A stretch of 9,934 nucleotides of DNA, taken from assembly GCA_964489245.1 (NCBI GenBank), contig CAZAXU010000057.1, positions 1 through 9,934 on the forward strand. Direction: 5' to 3'. The translations under genes and the position numbers were made by a program. The stretch's first letter is position 1; each line of letters starts with the position of its first letter. Positions 6,630 through 9,934 of this stretch are shown here, piece by piece. Below the pieces are notes generated by a model that made no database searches, was not told where the DNA came from, and worked only from the letters and a program-made list of their open reading frames with translations. The DNA is from CAZAXU01 sp964489245 (GTDB lineage Bacteria; Bacteroidota; Bacteroidia; Flavobacteriales; Flavobacteriaceae).

Positions 6630-7676
6630 TTATTCAAATTTATTTGCCAATTGACCGCAGGCGGCATCGATGTCTTGTCCGCGACTCATCCGAAGGGTTG
6701 CCGTGATTCCTGCTTTGTTCAGAGCATTCTTGTAGGCATCTAAAGTTTTTTTGTCTGCCTGTTGAAAATGGTCGGAATCATCAATAGGGTTATATTCAAT
6801 CAGGTTTATTTTTGAGGGAACTTTTTTAGCAAAATCAACTAAAGCATCAATAGATTTTCGGTCATCATTGATTCCTTTGAAGACCAAATATTCAAAAGTT
6901 ATTTTTGACTTTGTTTTTTGATACCAATATTGCAAAGATGCAAGCAATTCTTTCAAACCCCCTTGGCGTTGATTGACCGGCATTATTTCTGTTCTGATTT
7001 TATCAATTGCCGAGTGTAACGAAACGGCAAGTTTGACTTTGAGGTTATCGTCTGCCATTTGTCTGATGCGTTTTGGGATTCCGGAAGTGGAAATCGTGAT
7101 GCGTTTACTTGACATGCCCTGCCCCTTATCCGACGTGATTTTTTCAATAGCCTCCATCACATTATCATAATTTAACAGGGGCTCACCCATTCCCATGAAG
7201 ACGATATTAGATAACGGATGTTTATAGTATTGTTTGCTTTGCAAATCTGCTTCAACTACTTGATCTACAATCTCATCAGGGGTGAGATTTCTCATATTTT
7301 TGAGTCGTGCCGTTGCGCAAAATTTACAATCTAAACTACAACCTACCTGAGAGGAAACACAGGCGGTTGTTCTGGTTTTTGATGGAATCAAAACAGATTC
7401 CACAATCAATTGGTCTTTGAGTTCAACGGCATTTTTGATGGTGCCGTCTGAACTGCGCTGAAACTGACGGATTTGAATATAGGGGATACTGAATTTGCCT
7501 TTGAGAAATTCCCTGAGATGCTTGGACAAATTGGTCATATCGTCAAAGTTTCGAGCGTTTTTTTTCCAAAGCCACTCATAAACCTGATCTGCACGGAATG
7601 CTTTCTCTCCATTTTCCTCAAAAAATGCTTTAAGTTCACGCAAAGATAAACTCCGAATATTGGTTTTTTCTGACAT
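6630..7676 (-). CDS. rlmN: Dual-specificity RNA methyltransferase RlmN
   Basis: Radical-SAM enzyme that methylates C2 of A2503 in 23S rRNA and, in characterised homologues, A37 of some tRNAs; it tunes decoding accuracy and sensitivity to peptidyl-transferase antibiotics. It has 348 aa, a standard length. The N-terminal helical RNA-binding region (about 8-60) contains KAFRADQVYEWLWKK. The radical-SAM cluster cysteines are Cys113, Cys117 and Cys120 in CSLDCKFC, preceded by the conserved Cys106. MGMGEP (161-166) is the SAM-binding GGE-like motif, followed by ISTSG (195-199). Cys340 in DIDAACGQL corresponds to the C-terminal Cys that carries the methyl intermediate. All catalytic parts are present. 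It is the first gene of the minus-strand block and diverges from the plus-strand gene at 7885. A good TAnnTTTG element lies 18 bases upstream, and the antiporter follows after 11 bases. Confidence 0.97.
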   Translation of the reverse strand: MSEKTNIRSLSLRELKAFFEENGEKAFRADQVYEWLWKKNARNFDDMTNLSKHLREFLKGKFSIPYIQIRQFQRSSDGTIKNAVELKDQLIVESVLIPSKTRTTACVSSQVGCSLDCKFCATARLKNMRNLTPDEIVDQVVEADLQSKQYYKHPLSNIVFMGMGEPLLNYDNVMEAIEKITSDKGQGMSSKRITISTSGIPKRIRQMADDNLKVKLAVSLHSAIDKIRTEIMPVNQRQGGLKELLASLQYWYQKTKSKITFEYLVFKGINDDRKSIDALVDFAKKVPSKINLIEYNPIDDSDHFQQADKKTLDAYKNALNKAGITATLRMSRGQDIDAACGQLANKFE

Positions 7677-7693
7677 CGGTTTGCTTTATTTTA

Positions 7694-7701
7694 CAAAAGT
7701 A
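7694..7701 (-). promoter_or_regulatory. Candidate -7 promoter element for rlmN
   Basis: The plus strand reads CAAAAGTA, which is TACTTTTG on the minus strand and matches TAnnTTTG exactly. It is 18 bases before the rlmN start, which would leave a leader of only about ten bases. No clear TTG sits at the -33 position. It lies in the 208-base divergent spacer, which otherwise shows no RNA gene or strong repeat. Confidence 0.45.
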
Positions 7702-7884
7702 AGACAAATAATTATATCTGAGCCTTATGCATTTGGGAGTCTCTTTTGTTTTTTGAAACTTTATTGCAATAACCAAGCATGTCGGGATTATGTTTTTTTT
7801 AAACTAAGATTTGTTAAATTCATAACGATACTAAAAAAAAACAAAATATATTTTGTAGTTTTACACCTTAAACATTCATTTCAC

Positions 7885-8463
7885 ATGCAAATAAGACTTT
7901 TTCTATTTTTTTTACTGATTAGTCTGACCGGTGTCGGGCAACATGTTTCTTCTCCCGTAAGCATTTATGTTAAACAAGGGAATGACAGTATCAGTGTAAA
8001 TAACAACAGTATAAGTTTAAAAAAAGCTCCTTTCACTTTGATTTTTCGGTTCAATCAACCTGAAAAATATGACGGGATTTTTGTCAACACATCGTTTTCA
8101 AAAGATTATTTTGATTTGAATGAAGGAGAAAACATTAAGGATTTAAAATATTTGCCTCAGAAAGTATATTCGGAATATAAATTTAATCCTAAGAAAGAAT
8201 TAAAAGTGAATGATGAATTTTTTCAGTTTTTCAGATATAAAGAAACTGCAAAATGGCATAAATTTGATAGGATTATAAAAATGGAAAAGAAAGTGATTGC
8301 TTATAGAGAAGTGACCAATTTTTATGTGGTGGATGATAGAAAAAAAATAACTGTTTCGGATATGAGAAAAAACACCTACTTAACTTTTGTGGTGATTCAA
8401 AAATCTGTGAATGATAATACGATCAAAGAAGTCTATCGCATCAAACTCAAACTCAAATTTTAG
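7885..8463 (+). CDS. Exported protein of unknown function
   Basis: I do not recognise this 192-aa protein. The reading frame stays open back to an ATG at 7660, but that would overlap the rlmN start, cross the spacer, and put the signal peptide inside the protein. I chose the ATG at 7885, which opens MQIRLFLFFLLISLTGVGQ, a good signal peptide with likely cleavage near residue 19, after Gln. There is no lipobox Cys. The mature part is rich in Lys, Phe, Tyr and Asn, with alternating hydrophobic and charged residues suggesting beta strands, and contains no Cys; I see no known motif, repeat or sorting domain. It is probably periplasmic or outer-membrane-associated. Three 60-base lines counted by hand had 12-20 G/C, against 27-28 in two pruA lines. 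TATATTTTG (7847-7855) is one base too long for TAnnTTTG, so its promoter is uncertain. It is a single-gene unit between divergent rlmN and downstream pruA. Confidence 0.75.
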   Translation: MQIRLFLFFLLISLTGVGQHVSSPVSIYVKQGNDSISVNNNSISLKKAPFTLIFRFNQPEKYDGIFVNTSFSKDYFDLNEGENIKDLKYLPQKVYSEYKFNPKKELKVNDEFFQFFRYKETAKWHKFDRIIKMEKKVIAYREVTNFYVVDDRKKITVSDMRKNTYLTFVVIQKSVNDNTIKEVYRIKLKLKF

Positions 8464-8489
8464 ACACCGCTTATCTGTTTGAAAATCAA

Positions 8490-8521
8490 AATGTTGAAAA
8501 GCAACATTGTGAATATTTTTT
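8490..8521 (+). terminator. Weak hairpin plus T-tract after the exported-protein gene
   Basis: AATGTTG (8490-8496) and CAACATT (8502-8508) form a 7-bp stem with a 5-base loop, followed by a T-rich stretch (8514-8521). It starts 27 bases after the stop codon of the preceding gene. The stem has only two G/C pairs, so it would be a weak intrinsic terminator. Confidence 0.4.
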
Positions 8522-8550
8522 GTTAAAAAAGCAATCTGTTTTTTTAACAA
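8520..8550 (+). terminator. A/T-rich inverted repeat between the exported-protein gene and pruA
   Basis: TTGTTAAAAAA (8520-8530) and TTTTTTAACAA (8540-8550) are exact 11-bp reverse complements around a 9-base loop. It directly follows the weaker hairpin and ends just before the candidate pruA -33 element. It may help to end transcription of the upstream gene. The stem is almost entirely A/T, so stability is limited and a regulatory site is an alternative. Confidence 0.35.
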
Positions 8551-8556
8551 CTTTTG

Positions 8557-8590
8557 TTGGTGTTTTATCAGATAAATTTTACTAGTTTTG
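8557..8590 (+). promoter_or_regulatory. Candidate flavobacterial-type promoter of pruA
   Basis: TTG (8557-8559) and TAGTTTTG (8583-8590) match the -33 and -7 elements of Bacteroidota promoters, with a 23-base spacer at the long end of the accepted range. The -7 motif ends 26 bases before the pruA ATG, leaving an A-rich leader without a Shine-Dalgarno sequence, which is normal in this phylum. Confidence 0.55.
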
Positions 8591-8616
8591 TGACAAACAA
8601 TCAAAACAAAAAAAAC

Positions 8617-9934
8617 ATGGCAACAGGATTTTTTAAAACAGATAAAGTTAAAAATGAACCGATTTTATCATACGCACCGAGAACTCCGGAAAGGGATGAT
8701 GTTTTAAAAGCGTATAAAAATTATTGGAACAAACAAATTGAAGTTCCGCTATATATTAACGGGCAAGAAGTGCATACCGGAAAAACCAAGGAAATTACTT
8801 CTCCGCATGATCATCAGCATGTCATAGGCTTTTATCATAAAGCTGACAAAGAACAAGTGCATGCTGCTATTGACAGCGCGCTGAAAGCACGAGACAAATG
8901 GGCTGCGATGAATTGGCAAGATCGGGTGGCTATTTTTTTAAAAGCTGCTGATTTGTTGAGCGGTCCCTATCGTGCCAAAATGAATGCCGTCACGATGATT
9001 GGGCAGTCTAAAACAATTTTTCAAGCCGAAATTGATGCCGTTGCAGAACTGGCGGATTTTTGGCGTTTCAATGCAGAATATTTGCAAAGAATATATAAGG
9101 AGCAACCCGACTCGTCCAAGGAAATTTGGAATCGCATGGAATATCGCCCACTGGAAGGTTTTGTTTATGCCGTAACGCCTTTCAATTTCACTTCCATTGC
9201 AGGGAATTTGCCCACTTCTCCTGCCATGGCGGGAAATGTTGTGGTATGGAAACCATCATCAACTCAAATGTATTCTGCAAAAATGATTATGGAAATTTTG
9301 CAAGAAGCCGGGTTGCCTGATGGTGTTGTCAACATGGTTGCGGGTAGCGCCACTATGATTACTGAAACCGTGTTGTCAAGTCCTGATTTTTCAGGTATTC
9401 ATTTCACCGGTTCAACCGATGTGTTTCAATATCTCTGGAAAAAAATAGGAGAAAATATTGCCGGCTATAAAACTTATCCGCGTATTGTTGGAGAAACCGG
9501 AGGAAAAGATTTTGTTTGGATGTATAAAGATTCAGATCCGAAAGTGGTTGCCACAGCGCTTACCCGTGGTGCATTTGAATATCAGGGACAAAAATGTTCC
9601 GCTGCATCAAGAGCCTATATTCCCGAAAGCAAATGGGATAAAGTTTATGCGGAACTCAAAAAACAAGTCGAAAGCATCAAAATGGGATCACCTGAAGATA
9701 TGAGTAATTTTATGACGGCTGTTATCAGTAAAAGTGCTTTCAGTAAGTTAGCCGGATATATCGATAATGCTAAGAAAGACAAAGATGCAGAGGTAATAAT
9801 CGGAGGAGGATATGACGATTCAAAAGGCTATTTTATCGAACCGACCGTTATTTTGGCGAAAGACCCGCATTACATAACCATGGAAGAAGAATTATTCGGT
9901 CCGGTGCTGACCATTTATGTTTACAAAGACAACG
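8617..9934 (+). CDS. pruA: L-glutamate gamma-semialdehyde dehydrogenase PruA (partial, 3' end outside window)
   Basis: NAD-dependent aldehyde dehydrogenase that oxidises glutamate semialdehyde (from 1-pyrroline-5-carboxylate) to glutamate, the second step of proline breakdown, in the cytoplasm. The frame is open from the ATG at 8617 to the window edge: 439 codons of about 540 expected, so roughly the last hundred residues are missing. Visible aldehyde-dehydrogenase features are TPFNF (187-191, oxyanion-hole Asn190), VVWKPS (209-214, NAD-binding Lys212), HFTGST (262-267), GETGGKD (292-298, catalytic Glu293), QGQKCSAASR with nucleophile Cys327, and EELFGPVL (424-431). The N-terminal stretch with YAPRTPERDDVLKAY and INGQEV, and the MEYRPLEGFVYAVTPFNF block, are typical of the group related to mammalian ALDH4A1. 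It stands alone here, not fused to a proline dehydrogenase domain at its N terminus as in PutA. The A-rich leader and upstream TAnnTTTG promoter support this start. Whether proline dehydrogenase lies downstream cannot be seen. Confidence 0.95.
   Translation, partial: MATGFFKTDKVKNEPILSYAPRTPERDDVLKAYKNYWNKQIEVPLYINGQEVHTGKTKEITSPHDHQHVIGFYHKADKEQVHAAIDSALKARDKWAAMNWQDRVAIFLKAADLLSGPYRAKMNAVTMIGQSKTIFQAEIDAVAELADFWRFNAEYLQRIYKEQPDSSKEIWNRMEYRPLEGFVYAVTPFNFTSIAGNLPTSPAMAGNVVVWKPSSTQMYSAKMIMEILQEAGLPDGVVNMVAGSATMITETVLSSPDFSGIHFTGSTDVFQYLWKKIGENIAGYKTYPRIVGETGGKDFVWMYKDSDPKVVATALTRGAFEYQGQKCSAASRAYIPESKWDKVYAELKKQVESIKMGSPEDMSNFMTAVISKSAFSKLAGYIDNAKKDKDAEVIIGGGYDDSKGYFIEPTVILAKDPHYITMEEELFGPVLTIYVYKDN

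Noticed and set aside
7660..7884. Extension of the exported-protein frame to an upstream ATG
   Set aside because: It would overlap the start of rlmN, use up the divergent promoter spacer and bury a clear signal peptide at residue 76. The start at 7885 explains the protein better.
8380..8604. 74-codon open frame on the minus strand
   Set aside because: It overlaps the 3' end of the exported-protein gene and the promoter region of pruA, has low-complexity Phe/Asp/His content read from the opposite strand, and shows no motif.
9126..9703. Two short plus-strand open frames inside pruA
   Set aside because: They lie in other frames within a continuous, motif-rich pruA reading frame from 8617 and show no features of their own.
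8617..9934. Part of a bifunctional PutA proline dehydrogenase fusion
   Set aside because: The frame begins at 8617 with the usual N terminus of a stand-alone P5C dehydrogenase, with a promoter and no proline dehydrogenase domain upstream.

Overview
The window looks like the chromosome of a low-GC Bacteroidota member, most likely from the Flavobacteriia. The evidence is A-rich leaders without clear Shine-Dalgarno sites, several copies of the Bacteroidota -7 promoter motif TAnnTTTG, and the DnaG, ThiL and RlmN sequence types. This placement is inferred from protein and motif character, not from a database search. All recognisable genes are core or housekeeping genes. I see no mobile element, phage gene, CRISPR array, tRNA or rRNA.

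From 67 to 7676 seven genes lie on the minus strand. In transcription order they are rlmN (23S rRNA/tRNA adenine methylase), a CPA1/NhaP-type Na+/H+ antiporter, a very small beta-carbonic-anhydrase-like protein, a peptide deformylase preceded by a lipoprotein signal peptide, thiL (thiamine-phosphate kinase), a long-chain polyprenyl diphosphate synthase and dnaG (primase). Three gaps in this block carry CAAAnnTA on the plus strand, which is TAnnTTTG on the minus strand, 18-26 bases before a start codon. They suggest three transcription units: rlmN-antiporter-carbonic anhydrase, deformylase-thiL, and polyprenyl synthase-dnaG. The other gaps are 11-23 bases, as expected inside operons.

From 7677 to the right edge the genes run on the plus strand. 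A 208-base divergent spacer leads to a small exported protein of unknown function (7885-8463), clearly more A/T-rich than its neighbours. After two A/T-rich inverted repeats and a good flavobacterial-type promoter comes pruA (L-glutamate gamma-semialdehyde dehydrogenase), which starts at 8617 and is cut by the window edge after 439 codons.

Functionally the window mixes replication priming, translation maintenance, quinone/isoprenoid and thiamine cofactor synthesis, pH/ion homeostasis and proline catabolism. No clearly new multi-gene system is visible. The points that deserve attention are a primase whose four canonical zinc ligands are all replaced, a deformylase with intact catalytic motifs that appears to be an exported lipoprotein, and a minimal carbonic-anhydrase-like protein placed directly after a Na+/H+ antiporter.
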